Counted from the stretch's first letter, positions 12,081 through 22,433 are shown. The stretch: DNA of 64,000 bases from Rhyacophila brunnea (GCA_022495005.1 JAGYXB010001580.1:434001-498000), one strand, 5' to 3'. Notes: generated by a model from the letters alone, not told the origin. Numbers and translations are program-made.

Positions 12081-12424
12081 ATCTTCTCCTCTGTATGTGC
12101 TAATGGCATTGAGAGTTGTGTCCTTCACTTGGTCGGATCATCGAGTTAGCAACTCGACTCTCCCGCTGACAATAAGTCTTTCCAAATTATATTGGTTGTC
12201 CCCTGTGAGACATACTTTGAAGATCCGGTCCTTCACATGTATTTATTTCAGTTTCTATGTAAAGGAGACAAATTTGGCTGTTCGCAGATGAACGAAAATG
12301 AAAACAAATCCAATCAAAATCACAGTTAAATAATATGCGGATAGTTTAACATACTCGTATTACGCCGCGTTATCAAAGTATCTGACGTTATTTTATATAA
12401 CTATAATAATATAAAGGATCTCAC
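12081..12424. other. Intron sequence, nothing recognised
   Basis: Open frames continue across this stretch from the RTE relic but show no recognisable domain. Confidence 0.45.
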
Positions 12425-12562
12425 CTGCCAACAAATACATGACTCCAGTCACAAGGACCGCACTGATCTGGTGTTTACACACTCCGAAAGCACCAACCAG
12501 TGCAGCGCTGCCAAGGACGATTAGGCAGACCAGCGCGCAGGATATCGAAAGGTTCTGCATCC
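12425..12562 (-). CDS. Claudin-like protein, exon D (TM2 and most of TM3)
   Basis: Residues 118-163 plus the first base of codon 164. Joining CAC-A to GG-ATG gives HRMQNLSISCALVCLIVLG, the start of TM2. TM2 ends near GAFGVC146, followed by a short basic turn (KHQ) and TM3 starting ISAVLVTGVMYLLA. The donor is GCAG|GTGAGA. The acceptor TATAATTTAAG is weaker than the others but is the only one that keeps both the frame and the helix. The small cytoplasmic turn between TM2 and TM3 is typical of the family. Confidence 0.9.
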
Positions 12563-13380
12563 CTTAAATTATACAATAATGAAAATATAACCATTATTGA
12601 AAATCTGGTTTTGATTTTCAAATACCTATACATGTCTGTAGTTTCATCAATAATAGGTACAGTAGGTAGGTAACACAATATAGTCATCACCATGAAAACT
12701 CCGCCAAAGAATAACAGTGTGTCATTTGCTGAAAAAATATTTGAATATAATTTAATCATAAGCCTTAGTAACCGTTTTCAAGCCTCTCTTTCATATATTT
12801 AGGCTACGTTTTTATAGAAGGTTTCCTCAATGTATTTGGTGATATTATACTAAATCATAATAATATGTACACATAATTTTGAAAACAATTCTAAGAAAAT
12901 ATATTATAACCAATAGAAAAAATCTTTTTGAAAAAAGTAAGACACCCCGCAGGAATTTAACCTGCATCTCTCGGGTATCGCGCCCACGCACATATACCAC
13001 TATGCTAAAGAAGTCATACTTAATTGCGACAAATTTTAACTAATGGCTTTTAATATTCACTGAAGCGCTTTCCAAATTGACCTACTATTGGCGATGGGCT
13101 TTTGTATTTTAAATCAAAGTAGGTATTACTTTAATTACTAACCGACGTCACGGATCACTACAAGATTTTTTGTTTGTAACTTACTTGAACTTGCTAATAA
13201 TTTAAAATTAGTTTTTTTTTATATTCAACGAATAATTCACAAGATTTAAGAATGTAACATTCTAGTTATTGAACATACATAATTCAAAACACTTCTGAGA
13301 AAATATATTATTTATAACCAATAGAAAAAATCTTTTTGAAAAAAGTAAAACACCTGAGAGATTAATTAATTAGAACATAC
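12563..13380 (-). other. Intron C-D, filled with SINE-derived sequence
   Basis: 818-bp intron occupied by a minus-strand tRNA-derived SINE (family B) flanked by two direct copies of a segment of about 75 bp (12872-12947 and 13278-13354) sharing CAATAGAAAAAATCTTTTTG. Confidence 0.75.
12872..13354 (-). repeat. SINE family B (tRNA-derived) flanked by direct repeats
   Basis: The minus strand carries a tRNA-like head at about 12943-13010 with a degenerate B box (GGTTAAATTCC). The body matches the copy at 26.5-26.9 kb (ctaaccgacgtcacggatca on the plus strand here). A segment of about 75 bp occurs at both ends in direct orientation (12872-12947, 13278-13354), suggesting a partial second copy in tandem. 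Confidence 0.65.
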
Positions 13381-13500
13381 TGTGTTGCCAGTCAGCCCTC
13401 GGTTCTTCCCCTCTGGCTCCCTCCGTTCCACCAGCAAGATAATTGACGCAAGAGTGAGCCTTGGGGAACCCCACTCTAGACAGCAACACTATCTCTTCAT
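13381..13500 (-). CDS. Claudin-like protein, exon C (loop 1 second cysteine)
   Basis: 120-nt symmetric (phase 1-1) exon, residues 78-117 plus the first base of codon 118. The acceptor is AAATTTCAG and the donor CACA|GTATGT. It encodes DEEIVLLSRVGFPKAHSC followed by VNYLAGG and a glycine/glutamate-rich tail ending DWQH. C95 is the expected partner of C73 for the conserved loop-1 disulfide, with an unusually long spacing of 21 residues. The exon is too short to stand out as an ORF; I found it because exons B and D alone lacked the second loop cysteine. It lies immediately beside SINE-derived sequence on its 3' (left) side. Confidence 0.85.
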
Positions 13501-14097
13501 CTGAAATTTAATAGTAATTATGTATCTCTAGTATAATGCAGATACGATAGTTTTCATATTAATTACGCGTCGGAATAAGGGTTCTAGTTCTGTCATAATT
13601 TTGATAATCTTAGCTTAACTTAAATTTAATTCATAAAAGGATGACGGGCGAAAGAATGACGTCTGCTAGGCCAGAACTTCCCAACCAGTATCTCGCAAAA
13701 GCTATGCATCGAACCAGATATTAAAAAATCTCTTAAATAAACAAATACCTACCCCATTTAAAGAATTGGTTGCAATTTATAATTATTTTTTAGTGGGGTT
13801 TAAATATTTTTTTTTCATTTACGTCTAAAATGAAAATAATCCTCATTGTTTTTAATATTCGCCATGGCGTTTGTAGTTTGTTTTATGGTACATGTATGTT
13901 GCCATGGAATTGTCATACGTTTTCATTAGATTAGATAATATAATAAAGGTATTATATATTAAGCTATTTTTTACGTGAAATACGCAAAAAAATAAGTTAT
14001 TTTCGAGTTTGAAAAAAGTGCTAAATATTCTTCAGCGTGCCGCAATTTGAATAGGTAAACGTTATCTTCATAAATAAGCTACATTTATATCCGATCC

Positions 14098-14215
14098 TAG
14101 CCACTTCTCAACCTAATGAGTCCATAGATTTTTTGTTGCCAGATCCGGGATTCGAACCCGGGACCCACAACATTATAGGCAGACATTTATCTATTCGGCT
14201 ATTACGAGTGCCAAA
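14098..14215 (-). repeat. SINE family A, truncated copy (tRNA-like head)
   Basis: The minus strand has a B box GGTTCGAATCCC (within 14150-14163) and a degenerate A-box region near 14200. The body is shortened by an internal deletion (ccacttctcaacctaatgag joins the head). Confidence 0.7.
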
Positions 14216-14269
14216 ATGGGGCATAAATAAAACAAGAATAAAAAATATTCAACCATTATGGCAAGTATG

Positions 14270-14350
14270 TCTTCTTTCTGTGCCATCTCCGTTATCGGAC
14301 ATAGGCAATGATTTTTGTTATCTTCTCTCCGTCTGTAGGAAGCAGCGCAT
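14270..14350 (-). repeat. RTE 3'-end scrap
   Basis: cttctttctgtgccatctcc resembles the terminus of RTE-type insertions at 42895 and 60484. It is cut on the right by MITE M1. Confidence 0.4.
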
Positions 14351-14618
14351 CTTTTCTATACACAAGGCTGCTATCGGCGGCTATCGAGGGTAGTTTACCA
14401 TTGTATTGACGCGGTTAATTTTTACAATAAGTTAACCGTCTGAACTGTGTGAAAAGTACTATTTAACAGCACCTCTCTTGGTTAGGTTAACTTTTAGAGC
14501 GAGATACAGTTTTGACAATTTATACGGCTAACTTATTGTAACAATTATGATACCTCGATATATAAATATGATAAACTACCCTTTATAGCCGCCGATATCA
14601 GTCTTGTGTATAGAATAG
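14351..14618. mobile_element. MITE M1 copy 1
   Basis: 268-bp foldback with terminal inverted repeats of about 45 bp: left cttttctatacacaaggctg, right end on the minus strand ctattctatacacaagactg, both continuing to GGGTAGTTTA. A second inverted pair inside (acaataagttaaccg / ggctaacttattgtaa) extends the palindrome. It contains TTGGTTAGGTTAAC in the loop. The second copy is at 36235-36504. Confidence 0.85.
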
Positions 14619-14988
14619 ATCCGCACAAGTAGTTATTATTGCTAATAAAATGCCGCTCGATGTGGTCAAATTATGCTCAATTTTCAGTTTACTTCTTTGA
14701 TAAATTTCTTTGGTCCTTTTCATCCTCGATATTCGTAACTTTGTTTTTCGTTCCAGCTGATACGGAGTACTTATACATTTTTGTACACCCACATTGAGAA
14801 ACCTTCAAGTTCCCTGAGCGTTGTTTCTATGGACACTCCCAGAAGCAATGCTTGCATCACGTGTAGTAATACCTAAATGACGTAACAACTTACTATTCTT
14901 ATTTTTGTTTGAATCGTGGTTACATAGTATATTCCTTAGTCGTGGTATATGTTATATCCAAATATTAAACGAATTGTATGAGGATCAC

Positions 14989-15082
14989 CTGTCAAAGCGA
15001 CGCACAATGTCCAAATTCCACCATTCATTGGGACGAGAAAGGTGTTTCTGTTTGACCTGTCGGGGCGATTTTTCTCAACGAT
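14989..15082 (-). CDS. Claudin-like protein, exon B (loop 1 GxW-x2-C motif)
   Basis: Residues 47-77 plus the first base of codon 78. The acceptor is a pyrimidine-rich stretch ending TTTGTTGCAG and the donor is ACAG|GTGATC. The exon encodes the stretch ending NGGIWTLCVALT. W70 and C73 fit the W-x2-C half of the first-loop signature of claudin/CACNG-type proteins. The segment before it (residues 49-59) is charged and hydrophilic, as expected for an extracellular loop. It begins in phase 0, matching exon A, and ends in phase 1, matching the next exon. Confidence 0.87.
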
Positions 15083-15467
15083 CTGCAACAAATAAAAATA
15101 ATGTAAATAACAATAATATATACATTCTCGTTTGATATCGTATAATAATGCGTTTTGCTTCACCATTTCTGTTACAGATGACATGCTACATACGCCCAAA
15201 TATGGGTGATAACTTAACAGTTCTTTTTTTGATTAAGAATGATTTTAACTCATATAGTCAAGTCAAGTCGAGTTCGGAAATCCACACCTAGCAGTCGTGA
15301 CTGAGGACTGCTCGTACCCCACTTATCACCTACTTTTACCACTTCCCCGGGTATATTTCCCATCCTTAGACACTTTATGCTTTGATTTTTATTTATGAAC
15401 GTCTAGTCTGCAGCTATAATCACTGATGGAATGTCGAACTCACAAACGGTTATTGTATACTATAGGT

Positions 15468-15821
15468 CAGGGGTGGCGAACCTATGGCACGCGAGATGAA
15501 TTTACACGGCACGCGAATGAAAACTTGAATTGAATGAACGAAACGTAAATTTTCAAAATAGTTTTACAATAATAATGACGACATAGCCATGCGCTTTTCC
15601 TTCGGGTTTTAATATTATTTTTATCAATCGACGCGCAGATCGCATTGTACAAAAAATAGCAGGCAAAAAAACGAGCTGACTGCGAAAAATTGAGTAACCT
15701 GCGGCCCGCGGCGAAATTTTTCACCTAAAACAAACGAGACGACTGTTTGGCACGTCAGACAGTCGAAAAATATTTTTTGGTAAATTTTGGCTCGCGTATG
15801 TAAAAAGGTTCGCAAACCCTT
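15468..15821. mobile_element. hAT-type MITE with perfect 8-bp TSD
   Basis: Starts CAGGGGTGGCGAACCTATGG and ends with a degenerate partner (GGTTCGCAAACCCTT). The 8-mer CTATAGGT occurs exactly on both sides (15460-15467, 15822-15829). The interior includes the cggcccgcggcgaaattttt segment often seen in hAT derivatives. 354 bp, non-coding. Confidence 0.88.
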
Positions 15822-15829
15822 CTATAGGT

Positions 15830-16820
15830 TAATATTATAAGTACCCTCAGTATCCGTATGTATCATCAGTGACGTACTGTCAAATTTTTTAGACATGCCG
15901 CATGACAATACGATTTTTTTACGTTTATGGGGGGGGGAGTTCCAGACATATGGACTCCCTCACACGACTGATTGTCATGACTACGTTTTCATACTGATGT
16001 ATGGGGTGAAAATAGGGATGGATGTTCAAAGATGGATGGACAAAGTTTATAGTTCCACCGATCGCGGCTACTATGTCCGCAGCCATAGTTAAACTATTGA
16101 CATTTTTTAGAGCACCGTGAAAGAGAAATATTTGAAAACCCTAGCACAGTGAAAGTAAGAAAAGCTTTGGAGAAGATTGGTAATGTGTATTTCCCGTCTA
16201 CTAAATAATGATAATGGTGAAATAAGTGTGTACTAAAAAAATATTGCCCCAATTAAGAAAATAACAGCAAACTTTCTTTAGTTCAATCGTTTATTGTCAG
16301 TAGTTGGGCACCGTCATTAGATATTAATCGCTTGTCATAATATTTTATTCACCCAGTCACGCATTAATGGTATACATACATTTTTTTATTCATACACGCG
16401 GCACCGCTTAACGAATGAATAAATAATCATCCCTAGCATTATTATTTAGACGTCAAATAAAAAATTCAAACAAGGGTTTTTTTTATTTGATTGTTCGTAA
16501 TTAGTTGAAGACTAATCGCATTTCAATCGACAGAAAATATTGTGGAAAAATTCCTTTCTTCTGTTTCTTATTCTCATTTTAGAAGTTTTTGTTAAATTTC
16601 CGGAAAGATAAGTGACGAAATCGCAGCTATTATTATTGTGTACGTAAAGAAAAATCTGTGAGGAATAAATATGAGACCTTTTAACTCTGCCGGTGAAAAA
16701 TCGTTAGTAACATTTAAAATTAATTAATCTAAAAAAATCAGCATTGATTTACATTTTTTACTTTTAAAAAAAGTACCAAGTAACAAAACGTCCCCGTGGC
16801 TCCGGACGGATAGGGTGTGG
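15830..16820. other. Unassigned intron sequence
   Basis: AT-rich with a G homopolymer at about 15929. No repeat boundary or gene recognised. Confidence 0.45.
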
Positions 16821-16828
16821 ATCGCTGG

Positions 16829-17199
16829 CAGTGACGTCCCTAGATAAAATGCTGCCCCTAGGCAGCGTCAGAATGCCGCTTAATTTTTTTTATCATTCTT
16901 TCATGAGCCCAATATGTTACATGGATGCATTATTAACAAAATATCAGACGAATTATTAGTAAATCTGCACGTGTCGTTTCTGGTCACCAAGGACGTCGAA
17001 GAGCAACGGAAGTAAACCAGATATCGCGAACCCGACAAAACCAGTGCGCTGAATTTTTTTATGGAAAGATATTTCATTATTACTATGTTTGGGTAGCTAT
17101 TTCTATATATTCCAAATGATTCTCCTCGATTTGCCGCCCTTCGAGTAACTGCCGCCCCCAAGCGACGCTCAATCTGCCTACCTCCACAGGACGTCACTG
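16829..17199. mobile_element. hAT-type MITE with perfect 8-bp TSD
   Basis: Perfect 11-bp termini CAGTGACGTCC ... GGACGTCACTG. The 8-mer ATCGCTGG is duplicated exactly (16821-16828, 17200-17207). 371 bp. Inside are ctgcccctaggcag and tgccgcccttcgagtaactg, GC-rich against an AT-rich background. Non-coding. Confidence 0.92.
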
Positions 17200-17277
17200 A
17201 TCGCTGGAGATAATGAATGTAATGTTATAGTCTTGTCAAGATAAACACGGTTTTGGCTATTAACAGTAGAAATTACA

Positions 17278-17445
17278 ACATCCTGGATGGTCGAGCTGTA
17301 ACGTATCGGCCAATAATGTCGTGGGTCCCAGGTTCGTATTCCGGGTGTGACAAAAAATACATGTTGTTTTTCAGTATGTATTGGGACCCAGAGCATGGAC
17401 CTAATAAGTTGAGCAAATGTCTGACATATATTTCTTGTAAAAATG
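17278..17445 (+). repeat. SINE family A, degenerate copy
   Basis: Plus-strand head with GGTTCGTATTCC as a decayed B box (near 17331), then the family body (gcatggacctaataagttga). Confidence 0.65.
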
Positions 17446-17454
17446 CTGGTTGAA

Positions 17455-18485
17455 TTTCTCTCCGGTGCGTTTAGTTACCACGTACTATTTCGCTAGAGCC
17501 TTTAGACCTACCTTTCTTACCTGTTTTATACCTTTTATGTACCATTGGTCACTAGATGACTAGATTTTTCTAGGGATAGCCCTTTTAGTTTAAGCCGGTT
17601 GTTTTGTCCTCTAATGTTTTCGTCTTTATTATCATTTTATAATATATATATATATATATTAACCATGTCTAATCCTAATAAGATCATAATATGAGTCTCC
17701 ACAGAGTGGAGGCTTGTATTAACAGGTTTTGTTTTTACGAGAAATGGATGTTATAGCCACTTGCTCAACCTATTAGGTCCATACTCTGACTCATACACAA
17801 ATTGAAAAACAATATGAGGTGTACTTTGCCAGTCCCAGGATTCGGACTTGGGACCCTCGACACCAGTGGCGAAGAGTGGAGGTAAGCTGTTAAGATCCGC
17901 CATAAATAGTGCACATTAAAATTTTTCAGTCAAATGTACATATTTTTATTGAAATAAGACTACAATTTGCAGATGGTATTGGTTGGGTTTTAAAAATCAA
18001 TTAAACCCTGTCTTAACCAAACCATAATAGCATTGGTATATTTTAAGCGATATGACAAAATTTTGCACATTTTTTCACTCTGACTTATTTGTTTTCGTTA
18101 GATTAAAACTACGTATTACACATATTGTTGGTTCATTTTTTTAATTCATCATGCTATGCCTAAACCAAACTATAATAGATAAAAATTATTATTCTATCTA
18201 TAAAATATCCAAATTTATGTATGAGTTAATTGCATAATTTTAGATATACGAGTATTTTTTGACTATTATCTATTATGGCTTGGTTTTCGCAGGGTTTAAT
18301 TGAATTTTAAAAACTAACCAACACCATCTGTAAAAAGTAGTCTGATTTCAATGAAAACAAGTATGTATGACTGACAAAGTTTAGTGTGCACTATTTATGG
18401 CGGATCTTAACACCCTACCTCCACCCTTCGCCACTGCTCGACACTATAGGCCGACGCTTAAGCCGCGCGGTCATCGTGGGTGTGG
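17455..18485 (-). repeat. SINE family A, long form, interrupted by a hAT MITE
   Basis: On the minus strand: tRNA-like head at 18437-18485 and 17835-17863 (B box decayed to GGTCCCAAGTCCGAATCC), the usual body down to about 17672 (ggacatggttaa on the minus strand), then an extra tail of about 200 bp (17455-17660) that also follows the SINE copy at 43405-43620. A (TA)n run lies at 17640-17660. The element is cut by the 573-bp MITE at 17864-18436. Confidence 0.82.
17864..18436. mobile_element. hAT-type MITE with long TIRs, inserted in a SINE
   Basis: Ends CAGTGGCGAAGAGTGGAGGT and, on the minus strand, CAGTGGCGAAGGGTGGAGGT. Similarity continues for well over 60 bp (ttaagatccgccataaatag in both) and resumes further inside. 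The target 8-mer CTCGACAC flanks both sides (17856-17863, 18437-18444). The uninterrupted target ggaccctcgacactataggc exists at about 47221. No transposase. Confidence 0.95.
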
Positions 18486-19605
18486 GGGGTTGGGTATGAA
18501 TAATTAGTCGTATGGTATTTGGAATTGAAGATTTGCGATATCCCCAAAATATTTATGTAATATTGATTTATATATCCACTAGCAGAACTAGGTATATTTC
18601 AGTACCTACAGTTGACAATAGAATTGCGCAATAAATAGGCACGCTATATTATTACATAGTACTTTATTAATTTTGTCTGGGAATGCTTCTCATCTATAAT
18701 ATCATCTCTGGACCGCACACCACTGATGATGATATTACATTATTGTTAATTTTTAAGCAAATGTCTACAAAGTTTTATTTAACTAGATTGATCACAAAAA
18801 CACAAATAATTTCTCGAATTTTATTATTTTGTTTGCTATACCAATTCTTTATACTTAGTTTTCTTACTTGCAGACAGTGAAACAAACGAAACAGTAAATT
18901 TAAAAGTTTTTGACTTATTCATCACGCGAAGGCCCCTATGTACGATGACTGACTGATATTTCAAATTCAAAATGAATTCAAATATAGAACAAACGAAAAA
19001 AAAACTAATTTATATGGCTGTTTCGTGACAACGAAAGTCCCACGGTAATAATATTTTCATGTATTTTTATATTGGCAATTTTGCATTGAAATTGGGCAAT
19101 GTTCAGTGACAAAAGTATTTACTAACAAACCTTCTTCTGCTCTTCGGACGAATATGGAAATCGATTCAAAAATTATCGGAAGAAATCTGATTTAGAAAGG
19201 GGAAAAGGCGGTATCAGGATTAATACCCGCAGTCTAATTTTACAGAACAGGTTTATTTATAAACACCGTAAAATACAGAGTACCGAACGGTAAAAAAAAC
19301 TACGTGATAAGATTTCCATGCTTATAGAAAGAATAAAATTGGCCAGACGGCCCAGCTGACTGGATCAACTTAAGCTTCGCTCTTGAACTACCCTTTTCGT
19401 ACACATTTAGGATATTTCCAGAGGATCTCGTTTGCAACCTGTAATACTCTGCCATATTATGGACATTTGGGTCGGGAAAAAGTCAAAAATTGACTGGTAT
19501 GGTGGTTGGGAACCAAAGTGCGAGTTCAAAGGTTGCGGGTCCTTTACTGGTCTTTATATTTCGACATATTTCGGACCCTTGTCGATGTTAAGAATATTGT
19601 TTCGA
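18486..19605. other. Unassigned AT-rich intron sequence
   Basis: No gene recognised. The GC content rises abruptly near 19610 where the R1 element begins. Confidence 0.5.
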
Positions 19606-21905
19606 TTTCATGTTTCCGAAGTAGGGGTGGCAATGATCCGTGGGGCCCCCCCTTCCGCGTGATGAAGCTGGGCTTACGGCCCGGAAAAGTCATGTCGGCG
19701 GTACGGCGCCCCGACGGATCGTTCACCAATAGCTCTGAAGAGTCCGCCACAGTCCTGTTGGATGCTCTTATCCCGCAGGACAACGAGTCGCTCGACATTG
19801 ACAACGACCGATTTCAGCAGCTTCGCGTCTATGCGCTGCTCCCCTTAAACACTCCGCGATCCGCAGCCACTACCATGTCCGAACTAGGGATCCTGTTTGC
19901 CAGCCTCCCGATTGGCAAAGCCCCGGGGCTTGACTGCATAGATAACGCGCTAGCGAGAAGGGCGTGGTCTCTTGCCTCACACGAGATCACGCAACTCTAC
20001 AAAGAATGCATGAGTAGTGGCATATTCCCCGACTGCTGGAAAAAGGGTCATCTCACGGTGATCCCCAAAGCCGGCAGTCGCCCTCCTTGTGACCCGAAAG
20101 CGTATAGACCGATTACGCTCTTTCCCGTCTTCGGGAAGATATTGGAAAGATTGATAAACAGCAGGATTGAGTCCCACCTGTCGGAAAACTGTCCAATCTC
20201 GCAAAGACAATTTGGGTTTAGACCCGGAAAGTCCACCGAGGATGCGATTCGCTTTGTGATCGATTCTGTGGAGAGCTCTGGCAAGGACCTCGTTGCCGGG
20301 ATTTTTCTCGACATAGCGGGCGCGTTTGATACTGCGTGGTGGCCCTTGGTTCTGGCAAAGCTTAGGCTGAAACAGATCCCCGGGGACCTCTTTGCCTTAG
20401 TTCAAAGCTACTTCAGCAATAGGGAGATAACCTACGACTCCGGCCCCAGCCTGATTCACAGGAGGACCACCATGGGGTGTCCCCAGGGCTCCGTCCTGGG
20501 ACCCCTTCTGTGGAACATTCTGTTTGACGACGTTCTGTCCCTGCCACTGCCTCCGGGCTGCACGCTCGTTGCGTACGCCGACGACTTGCTCCTGCTTGTT
20601 GGGGCGACCAGCCGACCGGTACTTGAGCGTGCAGCCACGGACGCCTTGGGCAGAATCCTTAATTGGGGGTTGCTGAACAAGCTGACCTTTGCCCCGAGCA
20701 AAACGGAAGCTGTCCTCCTCAGGGGTAGTTCTCGGGTCAACATAACTCGACGGCCGCCCACGGTTCGTTTTGGCCAGACCTCAGTGCGTTTCTCCGAAAG
20801 GGTTACGTATCTGGGAGTAATTCTTGATGACAAGCTGTCTTTCGTTCACCACGCCAAGACGGCCGTCTCTAAGGCCAATTCGGCCTATCAGAGAATGGCC
20901 CGAATGGCGGGCAGCAATTGGGGACTTAAGCCTAGAGCCCTTAAGGTTGCATACGGCGCAATTTTCATGGGAATTGCCGGTTACGCCTCCAGCATTTGGC
21001 ATTCTCGAGTAAACTCCTTAACTCTCGTGAGACGCGCACTATTAAGCGGGCAGCGACTTGCGCTGATCTCGCTTACCAAAGCCTACCGCACAACTTCTAC
21101 TGACGCGCTTGCCGTACTCGCGGGGGTGCTACCCCTCGATCTGCACGTCCAAGTCAGAGGATCGATCACCCTCCTCTTGAGGGGGATCAGCACAATACTC
21201 GCCGGTGTCCATCTGACACCACCGCAGAGATCCGAGGACGTTCCTTACAGGAAGACTGTAAGTGACATTGTGTACAAGACCGCATTTGCGGCATGGCAGG
21301 CGAGGTGGACCGCCTCCCCCAAGGGGCGGCACACTTACCGTTTTTTTCCAGACGTATTCTGCAGGCACCAAACTAGAAGACTCCAACCTTCGCACTGGAT
21401 TAGCCAGTTCCTCACCGGCCATGGCAACTTCGCCGCCAGACTCCACGAGTTTGGCTTGATAGTAGATGGGCCGGGTTGTACCTGCGGGCATGACCACCAA
21501 GATGTTGAACACATCCTCTGGGATTGCCCGCTTATGGAATTCGAACGAGCGGAGCTGTTTGCCAGGGTCCGTCCTCACACGGGCCCAATTGGTCATGGAG
21601 ATCTGGTAGCAACCGAGGCCAACTTTGCGGCATTTGAGAAATTTGCAGCGTCGTATGGGGAGCGGGATAGTCCCGACTCTTCTGTAGACTCATCCATTTC
21701 AATTCGTGACACTCAGTATGCGGGTACACAAAGCGCTTAACGTCAGCGGACAGCAGAGCCAGTCCAAAAACAAACATTTTCTTTCTTAACTTTCTTCTTT
21801 CAGCACTACGGTGCATGGTTGCAGCATCAGTCCCGTGCGGCTCCGTCTCGGGACGGAATGAGCACTTAAAATCACTTCTTTCAGACACGTTTAAAGCGTC
21901 ATAGA
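19606..21905 (+). mobile_element. R1-clade non-LTR retrotransposon, 5'-truncated
   Basis: GC-rich island (clearly above 50 percent by eye) in an AT-rich intron, containing an open ORF2 C-terminal two-thirds and about 160 bp of 3' UTR. No poly(A) or clear target duplication is visible. The left edge near 19606 is placed where homology to R1-type pre-RT sequence begins; the right edge is approximate because a Penelope-like fragment starts soon after (21960). Confidence 0.8.
19614..21740 (+). CDS. R1-clade reverse transcriptase (ORF2, 5'-truncated, open)
   Basis: Uninterrupted frame (open from 19506) to TAA at 21738-21740. It encodes the reverse transcriptase of an R1/TRAS/SART-type element, which copies element RNA into DNA at a nicked target. 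Credible homology begins near GGNDPWGPPFRVM (pre-RT). Then come the RT blocks LPIGKAPGLDCIDNAL, WKKGHLTVIPK, YRPITLFPVFGKILERLI, QFGFRPGKSTEDAI, FLDIAGAFDTAWW, GCPQGSVLGPLLWN and the catalytic VAYADD (YADD at 20574-20585). A C-terminal CCHC knuckle follows (CTCGHDHQDVEHILWDC, about 21477-21527). The N-terminal apurinic-type endonuclease and ORF1 are missing. The frame has no stop or shift over 2.1 kb, so the copy is young or transposed recently. The residues before GGND are probably flank. Confidence 0.93.
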   Translation, partial: FRSRGGNDPWGPPFRVMKLGLRPGKVMSAVRRPDGSFTNSSEESATVLLDALIPQDNESLDIDNDRFQQLRVYALLPLNTPRSAATTMSELGILFASLPIGKAPGLDCIDNALARRAWSLASHEITQLYKECMSSGIFPDCWKKGHLTVIPKAGSRPPCDPKAYRPITLFPVFGKILERLINSRIESHLSENCPISQRQFGFRPGKSTEDAIRFVIDSVESSGKDLVAGIFLDIAGAFDTAWWPLVLAKLRLKQIPGDLFALVQSYFSNREITYDSGPSLIHRRTTMGCPQGSVLGPLLWNILFDDVLSLPLPPGCTLVAYADDLLLLVGATSRPVLERAATDALGRILNWGLLNKLTFAPSKTEAVLLRGSSRVNITRRPPTVRFGQTSVRFSERVTYLGVILDDKLSFVHHAKTAVSKANSAYQRMARMAGSNWGLKPRALKVAYGAIFMGIAGYASSIWHSRVNSLTLVRRALLSGQRLALISLTKAYRTTSTDALAVLAGVLPLDLHVQVRGSITLLLRGISTILAGVHLTPPQRSEDVPYRKTVSDIVYKTAFAAWQARWTASPKGRHTYRFFPDVFCRHQTRRLQPSHWISQFLTGHGNFAARLHEFGLIVDGPGCTCGHDHQDVEHILWDCPLMEFERAELFARVRPHTGPIGHGDLVATEANFAAFEKFAASYGERDSPDSSVDSSISIRDTQYAGTQSA

Positions 21906-21983
21906 AAGCGGCCGTGCATATCCACGGTTGTGCATATATGACGGGTGGTGGTGGGCACTTTAACGTATCCTAGCTATCCTATC

Positions 21984-22295
21984 TTTAGCTGTCGCGGATA
22001 CCCAAAAAAGTATATAGGCCAAACTTCTAAAACAGTAAAGAAGCGTGTGAGTGAACACGAGAGGGCATACCGACTTAAACATTACACGATGTCAGCAATT
22101 GCCGAGCACTCGATGGATACAGGACACAAATTTGACTTTAAAACCAAGATATTGGGTCGGAATAAAGAATATTTCGCACGATTGGTAAAAGAGGCCATTG
22201 AAATCTATAGAAACCCTGAAAATATTAATAGGGATGATGGATTACGGTTAAAAACGTCATGGCTTCCGGCACTATCAGCAAAATCCAATATTTGA
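21984..22295 (+). pseudogene. GIY-YIG endonuclease domain of a Penelope-like element (truncated)
   Basis: The C-terminal domain of a Penelope-like polyprotein, which nicks the target for the linked reverse transcriptase. It shows CRGYPKKYIGQTSKTVKKRV with the YIG half of the GIY-YIG motif and the conserved arginine helix, then SEHERAYRLKHYTMSAIAEH, TGHKFDFKTKILGR, and a final VKEAIEIYRNPENINRDDG ending LPALSAKSNI. The frame is open to TGA at 22293-22295, but the RT domain is absent upstream, where an R1 element's 3' end lies instead. A 5'-truncated relic; the domain itself looks intact. Confidence 0.88.
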
Positions 22296-22433
22296 GCCGG
22301 TATCTCTGGTCCTAAAGATTGACACATTACTCTGAGCAATGTTTTCTCTTAGCTAATCAGATTCCTTTTGACATTCTTAGAGCAACGTTTACATTCATAT
22401 ACCTACACTACATTTCATCATAAAACATATCAT

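Larger units (their letters stand above)
8199..12424 (-). other. Intron D-E of the claudin-like gene
   Basis: 4226-bp GT-AG intron. It contains a jockey-like 3' end (about 9060-11185) split by a mariner and a foldback element, and an RTE relic (11449-12080). The stretch 8199-9060 is AT-rich; I see only a short direct repeat there (gacaatgtttctgcat near 8821 and gacaaatgtttctgca near 8867). No further exon is recognisable. Confidence 0.8.
13501..14988 (-). other. Intron B-C with SINE head and MITE
   Basis: 1488-bp intron. It carries a truncated SINE-A copy (14098-14215), a short RTE 3'-end scrap (about 14270-14350) and MITE M1 copy 1 (14351-14618). 13501-14097 is AT-rich with nothing recognised. 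Confidence 0.75.

Noticed and set aside
14133..14393. ORF beginning LPDPGFEPGTHN
   Set aside because: Translation of a tRNA-like SINE head (the DPGFEPGT motif is the antisense B box), not a protein.
20456..20833. 125-codon minus-strand ORF
   Set aside because: Another antisense shadow of the same reverse transcriptase.
21129..21596. 155-codon minus-strand ORF
   Set aside because: Antisense shadow of the R1 reverse transcriptase caused by its GC-rich codons.
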